Assembly (NCBI GenBank): GCA_021324915.1
Contig: JAJPIC010000027.1
Span: forward strand, 186,001 to 250,000
Origin: Beijerinckiaceae bacterium
GTDB taxonomy: Bacteria > Pseudomonadota > Alphaproteobacteria > Rhizobiales > Beijerinckiaceae
Direction: 5' to 3'
DNA length: 64,000 nucleotides
Of this stretch, positions 9,186 through 18,717 are shown in pieces. Position 1 is the first letter of the stretch; each line of letters begins with the position of its first letter. The position numbers and the translations under genes were made by a program. The notes beneath the pieces were generated by a model, which did not search any database, was not told the DNA's origin, and saw only the letters and a program-made list of their open reading frames with translations.

Positions 9186-9983
9186 ATGATCCGACGTACC
9201 GGTACCTCACTGCAGTCTCGGCGCGATCCCGAATCCCATTTCGGGATGCTAAGCCCGGCCTTTCTCGTTCTTGCCCTCTGCCTCTCCTTGCTGCTCTCGG
9301 CTTGCGCCACCGGCGGGATGACGGACGTCTATCCGAGCCCCGAGGATTTCGAGGTTCACGGGATAGATGTCTCGAAATATCAAGGCGATATCGATTGGAA
9401 CGCCGTGCGTACGGCCGGCGTGAAATTCGCCTGGATCAAGGCGACGGAGGGCGGCGACGTCGTCGACGAAAAATTCAACCAGAATTGGGAAGAGGCCAAA
9501 GCGGCCGGCGTGCCGCGTGGCGCCTATCATTTCGCCTATTGGTGCCGGTCGGGCACCGAGCAGGCCTCCTGGTTCGTCGCCAATGTGCCGAACGATCCGA
9601 GCGCATTGCCGCCGGTCCTCGATGTCGAATGGAATTCGCACTCCAAGACCTGCCCGCGGCACATCTCGCGCGAGGAGGCGCTGGCCACCATCCAGACCAT
9701 ACTCGACGCGATGCAGCGCACCTATGGCAAGCGGCCGATCATCTATACGTCGATCGATTTCTACCATGACGTGCTCGAGGGCAATATTACCGGTTATCCG
9801 ATGTGGGTGCGCAGCGTGAAGGATTACCCGGCCGTCAAATACGGCACGCTGAAATGGGATTTCTGGCAACATACCGCGCAGGGCCAAGTGCCCGGCATCC
9901 GCGGCTATGTCGACCGCAATGCCTTCTATGGATCGGCCAAGGATTGGCAGACCTGGCTCACCGCGGAAGCCGCGACGGAATAG
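9186..9983 (+). CDS. GH25 lysozyme-like lipoprotein
   Basis: A glycoside hydrolase family 25 protein (peptidoglycan muramidase) of 265 residues. The catalytic-barrel motifs are clear: GIDVSKYQGDIDW near the start of the domain, KATEGGDVVD, GAYHFAYW and the acidic pair in PVLDVEWN. An N-terminal hydrophobic stretch ends in LLSAC, a lipobox, so it is likely lipid-anchored. The ATG at 9186 gives Arg residues before the hydrophobic core; an internal ATG at 9246 is an alternative start. It converges on the MscS gene four bases away. Confidence 0.92.
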   Translation: MIRRTGTSLQSRRDPESHFGMLSPAFLVLALCLSLLLSACATGGMTDVYPSPEDFEVHGIDVSKYQGDIDWNAVRTAGVKFAWIKATEGGDVVDEKFNQNWEEAKAAGVPRGAYHFAYWCRSGTEQASWFVANVPNDPSALPPVLDVEWNSHSKTCPRHISREEALATIQTILDAMQRTYGKRPIIYTSIDFYHDVLEGNITGYPMWVRSVKDYPAVKYGTLKWDFWQHTAQGQVPGIRGYVDRNAFYGSAKDWQTWLTAEAATE

Positions 9984-9987
9984 AAGT

Positions 9988-11139
9988 TCAGCCGCGCGCC
10001 TGCCTGCCGGCGCGCGCGTAGGGCGTATCCGGCACGAAGCGGGGGAGTGCCGAATTCCCATCGAGCGCGTGCAATTCGGTGCGCCGCTTGGGCAGAGCGT
10101 CGGGATAGGTCTCGCGCAAAAAGGCCACGAGCTTCTCGCGGATTTCGCAGCGCAAGTCCCAGACGTCCTGCGAATTGCGGGCCGTGGCGAGCGCCCGAAT
10201 CTGGATCGAATGTTCGGACGCGTCGGTGACTTGTAAATTGACCACCCGTCCGTCCCATAATTTCGAATTCTTCACGATCTCGTTGAGCTTTTCGCGCACG
10301 CGGTCGACCGGCGTCGTATAATCGACCCAAAGCAGCACCGTTCCGATAAGCTCGGCCGACATGCGCGTCCAATTCTGGAAGGGCTTTTCAAGAAAATACG
10401 AGATGGGCACGATCAGCCGGCGCCAGTCCCAAATCTGGATCACGACATAGGTGCTGGCAATCTCCTCGATCCAGCCCCATTCGTTTTCGACGACGACCGC
10501 GTCGCCGATCCGGATCGGCTGGGTCAAGGCGATCTGTAGGCCGGCGATGAGGTTGGCGAGGACGGGCCGCGCCGCAAGGCCGACGATAATGCCGGCAACG
10601 CCGGCGGATGCTATCAGGCTGACGCCGAATTGCCTCACCTGCGGAATGCTCATCAAAGCGACCGCAATTGTGATCATGATCACGATCGATTCGCTCACCC
10701 GGCGCAGGACCCGAACCTGCGTCAGATGTTTGCGCGCGAGCAAATTATCGGCCACGTCGATGCGGAATCGGCGGATATAAAAATCAGCGGCAAGCTCGAT
10801 CGCCGTGATCGCCGCCCAACCGATGAGCAGAGTGAGGCCGACCGCAAGGCTCTCGGCGATAACAAGTGCCGTCGCGGGGGCGAGCGGCACGATCGGCAGG
10901 GCGAGCGCGAGAGCCGCCAGAACGAGCGCAAAGCGCGTCGCGCCATAGCCGCGCGAAATAAGCGATTGGACGAATATGTGCTGCGGGCCGATGAAGCGCC
11001 GCACCAATCGGATGATCGTGCGGTGGAATAAAAGCGCGAGCCCGGCCGCCAAGACCAGCACAAGAGCGCTGATCAGCCAGGCAGGGAGATAGACCGAGAG
11101 AATGCGTATCCACCAAGGTGGAATTTGCACTGTTTTCAT
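9988..11139 (-). CDS. MscS-family mechanosensitive ion channel
   Basis: 383 residues from the ATG at 11139, which has a GGGAGG site ten bases upstream. Four or so membrane segments fill the N-terminal half, followed by the pore-helix/beta-domain signature of MscS (Ala/Gly-rich VAGIIVGLAARPVLANLIAG, then QPIRIGDAVVVENEWGWIEEI) and a cytoplasmic alpha/beta domain. It releases solutes on hypo-osmotic shock. It lies downstream of rne on the same strand, 78 bases after its stop. Confidence 0.93.
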   Translation of the reverse strand: MKTVQIPPWWIRILSVYLPAWLISALVLVLAAGLALLFHRTIIRLVRRFIGPQHIFVQSLISRGYGATRFALVLAALALALPIVPLAPATALVIAESLAVGLTLLIGWAAITAIELAADFYIRRFRIDVADNLLARKHLTQVRVLRRVSESIVIMITIAVALMSIPQVRQFGVSLIASAGVAGIIVGLAARPVLANLIAGLQIALTQPIRIGDAVVVENEWGWIEEIASTYVVIQIWDWRRLIVPISYFLEKPFQNWTRMSAELIGTVLLWVDYTTPVDRVREKLNEIVKNSKLWDGRVVNLQVTDASEHSIQIRALATARNSQDVWDLRCEIREKLVAFLRETYPDALPKRRTELHALDGNSALPRFVPDTPYARAGRQARG

Positions 11140-11217
11140 TGCGGGATTTTCCTCCCGCACTGCAATGCACACTCTCCGGCGCCAGTTCCGTCTTAAGCGC
11201 AGCCAGGGCGCGGCGGT

Positions 11218-14016
11218 TCAGCCGCCTAGGCTTGCCTTGGCGCGTTGCCACCAGCCAGTTCGTTTCGGCCGGTCGGATTCGGGAGCTTCACCCGCGGCTT
11301 CGGAAGATTGTTCGGGCAGAGGCTCCGGTGCGGAGGACTCGGGTGCTGCTTCCGGCTCCTGCGCTTCCGGCTCGACATGCGCTTTCCCTAAAGACTCAGC
11401 CTCCGGCTCACGCGCGTCTTCGGCCTGCGATTGCGCTTCAGCCTGAACTTCGTCCCTTTCGTCGAAACTGGTCTCTTCCTGTGACTGCGCCCCGGTCTCG
11501 CTCGATCCGTTCAGCGGCGCCTCGCCCGGTCTACCGAATCCGCGGCCCCTGCGCCGCGAACGCCGCCGCCGGCCGCCGTCGCGCCGTGGCGCGGTCTCGT
11601 CATTTTCTTCTGCATGCGTTGCGGCCTGACCCTCCATGCCCGCGACCAACGCCAAGCCGTCATCCGACGGCTGCGGCGCATTGCCGGAGATTGCCGCAGG
11701 TTCGCCGCGGTCCGCGCCGCGGCCGCGCCGCCGGCGCCGGCGCCGCCTGCGCCTCTGGCCGTCCTCTTCCTCGGATTCCGCACCTTCCGCATGAGCCGGG
11801 CGCGACTCGTCCGCCCGGCTTTCGGCGTCTTCGATTTCTTCGTCCTCGTCCTCCTCGATAGGACGCGGCGCTTCGAGCCGTGGCGGCTCCGTCACGCCGA
11901 TTGCGGGTTCGCCGCGCTCCATCGCGTGATAGGCAGTCCCGGTCAATGTATCGTCGGCGGTGATCGTGATCTTGACGCCGAACCGCTGTTCGAGTTCGCG
12001 CAGATTGGCGCGCTTCTGGTTGAGGATATAAAGTGCCACTTCGGCGCGGGTGCGAAGCACGATATTATGTGCGGCGCTCTTGATGAGCGCATCTTCCAAA
12101 AGCCGCAGCACGTGCAGCGCGATCGATGAAGTCGAGCGCACCGTGCCCGATCCGCCGCAATGCGGACAGATCACGGTCGAGCCTTCGAGCACGCCCGTCC
12201 TGATCCGCTGGCGCGACATTTCGAGCAGCCCGAAATGCGAGATCCGGCCGATCTGAATGCGCGCCCGGTCGTTCTTCAGCGCTTCCTTCAAGCGCCGCTC
12301 GACCGCGCGATTGTTGCGGCTCTCCTCCATGTCGATGAAATCGACCACGATGAGCCCGGCGAGGTCGCGCAGGCGCAGCTGGCGGGCGATCTCGTCGGCC
12401 GCCTCGAGATTGGTGCGCAGCGCCGTATCTTCGATGTCGTGTTCGCGCGTCGAGCGGCCGGAATTGACGTCTATGGCGACGAGTGCTTCCGTCTGATTGA
12501 TGACGAGATAGCCGCCGGATTTCAGCGTCACCTGATTGGTGAACATGGCATCGAGCTGCGCCTCGACGCTATATTTCGCGAACATCGGCTGCTGATCGCG
12601 GTAAAGGTGGACGTTCTTGGCATGGCTCGGCATGAGCATGCGCATGAACTCCTTCGCCTCGCGATAGGCGGGCTCGCCCGAGACGATCACTTCGTCGATG
12701 TCTTTATTGTAGAGGTCGCGAATCGCGCGCTTGATCAGCGATCCTTCCTCATAGACGAGGGTAGGGGCCGTCGATTTCAGCGTCATCTCGCGTACCGTCT
12801 CCCACATGCGCAGGAGATATTCGAAGTCGCGCTTGACCTCGGCCTTGGTGCGCGTGGCGCCCGCCGTGCGCAGGATGACGCCCATGCCTTCCGGCACTTC
12901 GAGGTCTTGCGCAATGCTCTTCAATCTCTGCCGGTCGGTGGCATCGGTGATCTTACGGGAAATGCCGCCGCCGCGCGCGGTATTCGGCATCAGCACCGAA
13001 TAGCGTCCGGCGAGCGAGAGATAGGTCGTGAGCGCCGCGCCCTTGTTGCCGCGCTCTTCCTTGACGACCTGGACGAGCAAGACTTGCCGGCGCTTGATGA
13101 CTTCTTGGATCTTATATTGCCGGCGCGGCCGATGCGGGCGCATCGGCACTTCCTCCATCGCATCGCCGCCGATCTGCTCGATCTGCTCTTCCTGATCTTC
13201 CTCTTCGTCCTCGCCGTCTTCTGCGGGCTTCTCTTCGACCGGCTTCTCACGCAACCGGGTCTCGAACTCGGATTCGATCGATACGGGCTCCTCGCCTTCG
13301 ACGACCGCAAATCCTTCGGGATCGGTCGCCAGACGGTGGCGCTCATGCTCGGACTGCGCTGCACCGGCAATCTCTTGCGCAGCCTCAGGCGCGGCGTCGA
13401 GCGGCTCGGGTTCGCCCGCTTCGCTCGTTTCGGCGGCGGTCTCGGTCCGGGGCATCTCCGGCGCTTCGGTTTCGCCGGCGAGTTCATCAGGCCGGCCTTC
13501 GTCGGGCTCGCCCGGCGAAGCTATAGCGCCCAGCGTATCTTCGAGCACCGCCTCGGCTTCGGCCACCTGCGCAACTTGCGCATCCTGCGGTTCGGGCGGT
13601 GCCGGTTCGAGGTCCGCCGGCTGAGTGTCGGCCAATTTTTCGTCTTCCGGACCGCGCCGTTTCTCGGCGCGTTCGCCGCGCCGATGCCGGCGGCTACGCT
13701 TGCGCCCGTCCTCCTCCTCCTCGCGGTGTGCACGCGCGTCCTCTTCGAGGAGCTCCTGCCGATCGGAAACCGGGATTTGATAATAGTCCGGGTGAATTTC
13801 CGAAAAGGCGAGGAAGCCGTGGCGGTTGCCGCCGTAATCGACAAAGGCGGCCTGGAGCGAGGGCTCCACGCGCGTCACTTTGGCGAGGTAGATGTTACCG
13901 CGAAGCTGTCTCTTATCCGCCGATTCGAAGTCGAATTCCTCGACGCGATTGCCGCGGAGGACGACCACCCGGGTCTCTTCCGGGTGGGAAGCATCGATGA
14001 GCATTTTGTTGGGCAT
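11218..14016 (-). CDS. rne: Ribonuclease E/G family endoribonuclease
   Basis: The endonuclease core of the RNA degradosome, involved in mRNA decay and rRNA/tRNA processing. 932 residues from the ATG at 14016 (MPNKMLIDASHPEETRVVV matches the conserved alphaproteobacterial start). The S1 domain is split by a large acidic, Pro/Arg-rich insertion (about residues 85-300). Catalytic aspartates are seen in VAIDVNSGRST and LIVVDFIDMEESRN, and the Zn-link in CPHCGGSG. The C-terminal 270 residues are acidic and Arg-rich with RRRRRRRRRGRG tracts, the scaffold/RNA-binding region. Confidence 0.96.
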   Translation of the reverse strand: MPNKMLIDASHPEETRVVVLRGNRVEEFDFESADKRQLRGNIYLAKVTRVEPSLQAAFVDYGGNRHGFLAFSEIHPDYYQIPVSDRQELLEEDARAHREEEEDGRKRSRRHRRGERAEKRRGPEDEKLADTQPADLEPAPPEPQDAQVAQVAEAEAVLEDTLGAIASPGEPDEGRPDELAGETEAPEMPRTETAAETSEAGEPEPLDAAPEAAQEIAGAAQSEHERHRLATDPEGFAVVEGEEPVSIESEFETRLREKPVEEKPAEDGEDEEEDQEEQIEQIGGDAMEEVPMRPHRPRRQYKIQEVIKRRQVLLVQVVKEERGNKGAALTTYLSLAGRYSVLMPNTARGGGISRKITDATDRQRLKSIAQDLEVPEGMGVILRTAGATRTKAEVKRDFEYLLRMWETVREMTLKSTAPTLVYEEGSLIKRAIRDLYNKDIDEVIVSGEPAYREAKEFMRMLMPSHAKNVHLYRDQQPMFAKYSVEAQLDAMFTNQVTLKSGGYLVINQTEALVAIDVNSGRSTREHDIEDTALRTNLEAADEIARQLRLRDLAGLIVVDFIDMEESRNNRAVERRLKEALKNDRARIQIGRISHFGLLEMSRQRIRTGVLEGSTVICPHCGGSGTVRSTSSIALHVLRLLEDALIKSAAHNIVLRTRAEVALYILNQKRANLRELEQRFGVKITITADDTLTGTAYHAMERGEPAIGVTEPPRLEAPRPIEEDEDEEIEDAESRADESRPAHAEGAESEEEDGQRRRRRRRRRRGRGADRGEPAAISGNAPQPSDDGLALVAGMEGQAATHAEENDETAPRRDGGRRRRSRRRGRGFGRPGEAPLNGSSETGAQSQEETSFDERDEVQAEAQSQAEDAREPEAESLGKAHVEPEAQEPEAAPESSAPEPLPEQSSEAAGEAPESDRPKRTGWWQRAKASLGG

Positions 14017-14617
14017 ATTGAACTCGTTGAGGCGAGGCACCTGCACCGCTGCTCGAGGCGCTCGGGATGCAAGCGCGGCTTAGCGGCACGACAGGCGCCA
14101 TCTGCAAAGGGTGGTGGAAGGAATGCGACTCGCGAGGCGCGAATCGAGGTGTGAAGAAGCGCGCGGCTGAAGGGTATCGGCCACGATCAAGCGGGACGAT
14201 GCGCGTCCGAACTCCTGGACGCAGGCTCGAAGCTTTTGACCTGGGCTGGTCACCCGGGAGGCAGAGCATAGTTACATAACCCGCGCGCCGGCTCGGGGAG
14301 CCGGCAGAAAATTCAGTTCGAATGCAGAGCGGCACGGCCGTGCCCTTCGGATGCATCAAGCAGCGTCGCCGCGGGCGCGGCTCTCGTGCCGAAAACCCAA
14401 ATGTCCGGCGGATCTGTCGATCCTTTGCACTCGAACCCGAACGTCTCTTTCTACCGGCTTGCCCCGTGATTTGGCAAGTTTTCTGCGCGCTGTTGCCGAA
14501 CGGTAACTGTGGGACAAACGTTCTTCTGGCATGGTCATTCAACGTTAACCGCCCAGATTCATTCTGAGTTCGCAATGGGCCGGGCTGGGCGGCGAACCGG
14601 GAAAGAATTGCCGGGAC
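14017..14617. other. Long divergent intergenic region between rne and amiC
   Basis: About 600 bases without a convincing gene. It must hold the promoters for both genes and a long 5' leader for rne. In enterobacteria a long rne leader mediates feedback control by RNase E. It contains one strong hairpin at 14287-14305. No tRNA or recognised small RNA was seen. Confidence 0.5.
14287..14305. promoter_or_regulatory. Perfect 8-bp hairpin in the rne/amiC intergenic region
   Basis: GCCGGCTC and GAGCCGGC form a perfect stem with a GGG loop, about 270 bases upstream of the rne start. It could be a structured part of the rne leader or an end of an upstream transcript. No T-run follows on either strand. 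Confidence 0.4.
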
Positions 14618-15973
14618 ATGGGGCTGATACGGCGCGAAACATCAGTGGCGCGCAAGCGCCGGGCGCGGGTCCCTGCCTGGCTTAAGCTTGGCTTGACCGC
14701 GTTTTTGCTTTGCCTATCGGGCTTTGCGACACGAGCGGACGGCCCGCTCGGCCCGCATGGCGGTCCTGGCGCGAACCCGCCGGTGGCCGCAGGCTCGGTC
14801 GATCTCGAAAATGGCCCGGAAAAGGCAAGGCTTACGTTCGCTCTGACGCGTCCGGTCAAGGCTGGGTCCTTCGTGCTGACCGCGCCGGACCGGCTCGTCG
14901 TCGACCTGCCGCAGATCGATTTCCGCATCAATCCTCAGATCGGGTGTGAGAGAAAGCATCGCCGCCCGGGACAGGCGGGGCTTATTTCCTCCTTCCGCTT
15001 CGGCCTTTTCGCGCCCGGCAAGTCGCGGATCGTGATCGATCTTGCAGGCCCGGCTCGGGTCGTTCGAGCGGAAAGCGAGCCGGCCGGGACCGCCGCCCAT
15101 CTCGTCATCGAGCTCGCCAAGACCGACCGAGCGGCTTTTCAGGCCGCAGCACAAAGATCGACTCTCGAAGCCGAGATGAATGCGCCAGAGCAGCCGAGCC
15201 CCGCCAAGCCGACGGCGCCGGGCCTGCCGCTCATCGTCATCGATCCCGGGCACGGCGGCATCGACAGCGGCGCAATCGTCAAGGGCCTCGTCGAGAAGAA
15301 TATCGTCTTCGAATTCGCCAAGGCTCTTGCCGCTAAACTGACCGCGAGCGGGCGTTATAAAATCGTCATGACGCGTGACAGCGACGTGTTTCTGCCTTTG
15401 GGTGAGCGGGTGCGCATCGCGCAGGATTCGGGCGCTGCGCTGTTCGTATCAGTCCATGCCGATACGATTTCGGATGCGGCGCAAGTTTCCGGCGCGACGG
15501 TCTATACGCTTTCCGATCATGCGACCGATGCGGAAGCCGCGCGCATCGCCGAAGATGAGAACCGCGCCGACGCGACGGCCGGCGTTGTCGGCAATGACGA
15601 GCCGGGCGACGTTTCCGACATATTGGCCGATCTGACGCGCCAGGAAACGCGCGCCTATAGCCATGTGTTTGCCCGCACCCTGGTCAATTACTGGCGGGTC
15701 GCCGCGCGGCTCAACAAGAACCCCGAGCGCGCGGCGGGATTTCGCGTCCTGAAAGCGCCCGATGTGCCCTCCGTTTTGATCGAGCTGGGCTACCTTTCCA
15801 ATCCGCAGGACGCCGCCAATCTCGTCTCGGCCGCCTGGCGCGAATCGACCGCAAGCCGGGTGGCATCGGCAATCAATGCCTATTTTGACGTCAAGCGCGG
15901 TAATTTCGGTGCCGCTGAACCAGGGCAGTCCGACGCGGCAAGCGTGCCCGAAAGGGCGGCCGAAAACAAATAG
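14618..15973 (+). CDS. amiC: N-acetylmuramoyl-L-alanine amidase with AMIN domain
   Basis: Cleaves the amide bond between MurNAc and the stem peptide during daughter-cell separation. 451 residues: Arg-rich n-region and signal peptide (to about 40), an AMIN localisation domain (about 60-165), a linker, and an Amidase_3 catalytic domain (about 205-435). Zinc-site motifs are visible: IDPGHGGIDSGAI, the Glu in VEKNIVFEFAK, SVHADT and the late Glu in VLIELGYLSNPQD. The next gene encodes PBP1A, a common pairing. Confidence 0.94.
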   Translation: MGLIRRETSVARKRRARVPAWLKLGLTAFLLCLSGFATRADGPLGPHGGPGANPPVAAGSVDLENGPEKARLTFALTRPVKAGSFVLTAPDRLVVDLPQIDFRINPQIGCERKHRRPGQAGLISSFRFGLFAPGKSRIVIDLAGPARVVRAESEPAGTAAHLVIELAKTDRAAFQAAAQRSTLEAEMNAPEQPSPAKPTAPGLPLIVIDPGHGGIDSGAIVKGLVEKNIVFEFAKALAAKLTASGRYKIVMTRDSDVFLPLGERVRIAQDSGAALFVSVHADTISDAAQVSGATVYTLSDHATDAEAARIAEDENRADATAGVVGNDEPGDVSDILADLTRQETRAYSHVFARTLVNYWRVAARLNKNPERAAGFRVLKAPDVPSVLIELGYLSNPQDAANLVSAAWRESTASRVASAINAYFDVKRGNFGAAEPGQSDAASVPERAAENK

Positions 15974-16200
15974 CCCGCTGGTGCCAAGAACGGGAACAGG
16001 CTATAGGGCGGCGGCTGGATCTGCTCTTGCGTCGATACGCCCAAAAGCATCGTGATCCAGGCGTCAAACTATCAACACAAAAGCACCGCACCACCAAACG
16101 TATGTTTACGGCCCGGCACCGCCGGCTGGCTGCCTGTCGCGCAAACCGATCTTGGAAAGCCGCGCCACGAATTCGCGGACTTCGAAGGGCTTAATTCCAC

Positions 16201-18621
16201 ATGCGGTTGATCGCCCGGTTCCTCGGATTCATCTTCGCGAGCTGCGCGATCGTCTTCGTGGTCGTCGCCGCCGGTGCCGGCGCATTGGTCTGGAAATTCG
16301 AGCAGGATCTGCCCGATTACACGCAGCTTAAGAATTACGAGCCGCCGGTGATGACCCGCGTGCATGCGGCCGACGGTTCCGTGCTCGCCGAATATGCCAA
16401 GGAGCGACGGCTGTACCTGCCGAGCTCGGCCATTCCGCCGCTGGTCAAAGAGGCGTTCATCTCCGCCGAAGACAAGAACTTCTACAGTCATGCCGGCGTC
16501 GATTTCGAAGGCGTGGCACGCGCGGCCCTCATTTTCGTCGAAGGCGGCCATCATATGCAGGGCGCCTCGACCATCACGCAGCAGGTCGCCAAGAATTTCT
16601 TCTTGAGCAGCGAACGCTCCATGACGCGTAAGATCAGAGAAGCGCTTCTCTCGTTCCGGATCGAGGCGACGTATTCGAAAGAGAAGATTCTCGAACTCTA
16701 TCTCAACGAGATCTATCTCGGTCTCGGCAATTACGGCGTCGCAGCCGCGGCGCTGAATTATTTCGACAAATCGGTCAACGAGCTGACGGTTTCGGAAGTC
16801 GCTTACCTCGCCGCTCTGCCGAAGGCGCCGAACAATTACCATCCCTTCCTGCAACGCGAACGGGCGATCGAGCGGCGCAATTGGGTGATCGATCGCATGG
16901 TCGAGAACGGCTACGTCTCGGCCAAGGACGGCGAACTCGCCAAGGCCGAACCGCTCGGCGTGACCCCGCGCGTGCTTTCGCCCAACACTTACGCGGCAGG
17001 CTATTTCGCCGAGGAAGTGCGGCGTGAGCTTCTCGATCGCTATGGAGAGAAGAAGCTCTACGAGGGCGGCTTGTCGGTGCGCACGACGCTCGATCCGAAG
17101 GTCCAGATGATGGCGCGCCGCGCCCTCGTCGACGGGCTCGTGCGCTATGACGAAGCGCATGGGTTCCGCGGCGCGATGCGCCATATCGACATTGGCCAGG
17201 ATTGGGGACCGCCGCTCGCCAATATCCCGGCACTCGGCGATGTCGCCCCCTGGCGGCTCGCAGTGGTGCTCGACGGCAACGAGAGCCAACTTCGCATCGG
17301 CCTGCAGCCGAAGCGCGAACCCTCGGGCGACGTGAGCCCCCAGCGGGAGATCGGCACGCTCATGCCCATCGGGCTGCGCTGGGCGCATCGCGGGCAGAAA
17401 TCGATGCTCGTCCCGGGCGATGTCATCTATGCCGAGCCCCTTGACGGCAAGCCCGGCCAATATCGGCTGCGGCAGATCCCGGAAGTGAGCGGCGCGATCA
17501 TCGTCATGGACCCCTATACGGGGCGCGTCTTCGCGATGGTCGGCGGCTTCTCCTTCGATCAATCGGAATTCAATCGCGCGACGCAGGCCTGGCGCCAGCC
17601 CGGATCCTCCTTCAAACCGTTCGTCTATGCGGCGGCGATCGACAACGGCTATACGCCTTCCTCGATCGAGCTCGACGAGCCGATCGAAATCGATCAAGGC
17701 GCCGGGCTCGGCATCTGGCGGCCGGAGAATTTCGAGGGCAAGTCGAGCGGGCCGCATACGTTGCGCTATGCGATCGAACATTCGATCAATCAGATGACGG
17801 TGCGGCTGGCGCGCGATGTCGGCATGCCTCTGATCTCCGAATACGCCAAGCGCTTCGGCATTTACGACGACCTGCCGCCCTATCTCTCTATGTCGCTCGG
17901 TTCGGGCGAGACGACGCTGATGCGCATGACCACCGCCTATTCCATGCTCTGCAATGGCGGCAAACGCATCATTCCGACGCTGATCGACCGTATTCAGGAC
18001 CGCTGGGGCCATACGATCTATCGGCACGATCAGCGCATCTGCGAGGGTTGCGATGCGCAGAAATGGGAGAACCAGGACGAGCCGAAGATCATCGACAACC
18101 GCGAGCAGGTGATCGATCCGCTGACCGCCTATCAGATCACGTCGATCATGGAAGGCGTGATCCAACGCGGCACTGGTCAGGCGATCCTTGCGGTCGGCAA
18201 ACATCTCGCCGGCAAGACGGGTACGACCAATGACGCCAAGGATTTGTGGTTCGTCGGCTATTCGCCCGACCTGACGGTCGGCGTGTTCATGGGTTACGAC
18301 CGGCCGCGCTCGCTCGGCGATTCGGCCCAGGCGGCGCTCTATACCGCGCCGATCTTCCGCGACTTCATGAAAATGGCGCTGAAAGACAAGCCCGACATCC
18401 CGTTCCGCGTCCCGCCGGGCATCAAACTCATTTCGGTCGACGTCAAGACTGGCGTGCGCGCATCCGGCCCGGGCACGATCCTCGAAGCCTTCAAGCCCGG
18501 CACGGCGCCGCCCGACACGTTCAATTACGGAACGAGCGCCGCGACGACTTCGCAGGTCGATCAACCGGTCGACCCCGATGTCGATCAGCGGCTGAGCACC
18601 GGTACGGGCGGACTTTACTGA
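16201..18621 (+). CDS. mrcA: Penicillin-binding protein 1A (bifunctional transglycosylase/transpeptidase)
   Basis: Polymerises and crosslinks peptidoglycan. 806 residues with an N-terminal membrane anchor (3-35), a GT51 transglycosylase domain with the catalytic-Glu motif AEDKNFYSHAGVD and TITQQVAKNFFL, an inserted OB-like region (about 310-420), and a transpeptidase domain with SSFKPF (SxxK), an SINQ motif in the SxN position and KTGTTND. It lies downstream of amiC and upstream of prfB, a conserved alphaproteobacterial order. Confidence 0.97.
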   Translation: MRLIARFLGFIFASCAIVFVVVAAGAGALVWKFEQDLPDYTQLKNYEPPVMTRVHAADGSVLAEYAKERRLYLPSSAIPPLVKEAFISAEDKNFYSHAGVDFEGVARAALIFVEGGHHMQGASTITQQVAKNFFLSSERSMTRKIREALLSFRIEATYSKEKILELYLNEIYLGLGNYGVAAAALNYFDKSVNELTVSEVAYLAALPKAPNNYHPFLQRERAIERRNWVIDRMVENGYVSAKDGELAKAEPLGVTPRVLSPNTYAAGYFAEEVRRELLDRYGEKKLYEGGLSVRTTLDPKVQMMARRALVDGLVRYDEAHGFRGAMRHIDIGQDWGPPLANIPALGDVAPWRLAVVLDGNESQLRIGLQPKREPSGDVSPQREIGTLMPIGLRWAHRGQKSMLVPGDVIYAEPLDGKPGQYRLRQIPEVSGAIIVMDPYTGRVFAMVGGFSFDQSEFNRATQAWRQPGSSFKPFVYAAAIDNGYTPSSIELDEPIEIDQGAGLGIWRPENFEGKSSGPHTLRYAIEHSINQMTVRLARDVGMPLISEYAKRFGIYDDLPPYLSMSLGSGETTLMRMTTAYSMLCNGGKRIIPTLIDRIQDRWGHTIYRHDQRICEGCDAQKWENQDEPKIIDNREQVIDPLTAYQITSIMEGVIQRGTGQAILAVGKHLAGKTGTTNDAKDLWFVGYSPDLTVGVFMGYDRPRSLGDSAQAALYTAPIFRDFMKMALKDKPDIPFRVPPGIKLISVDVKTGVRASGPGTILEAFKPGTAPPDTFNYGTSAATTSQVDQPVDPDVDQRLSTGTGGLY

Positions 18622-18717
18622 ATAGCGCCATGAGCCTCGTGCAGGCGGGTGGTTTACAGCCGCGTTCGCGCCCACTATCTACCAGTGCGAACATTCCTTC
18701 CATTCACGAGAAAAATC

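Noticed and set aside
12160-14154. 664-codon open frame on the + strand opposite rne
   Set aside because: RNase E catalytic and zinc motifs are clear on the minus strand; the + frame shows no signature and is an antisense shadow.
16072-18675. 867-codon open frame on the minus strand opposite mrcA
   Set aside because: It mirrors the PBP1A gene, whose motifs are all intact on the + strand; the antisense product is Arg/His/Asp-rich with no domain. High-GC codon bias opens such frames.
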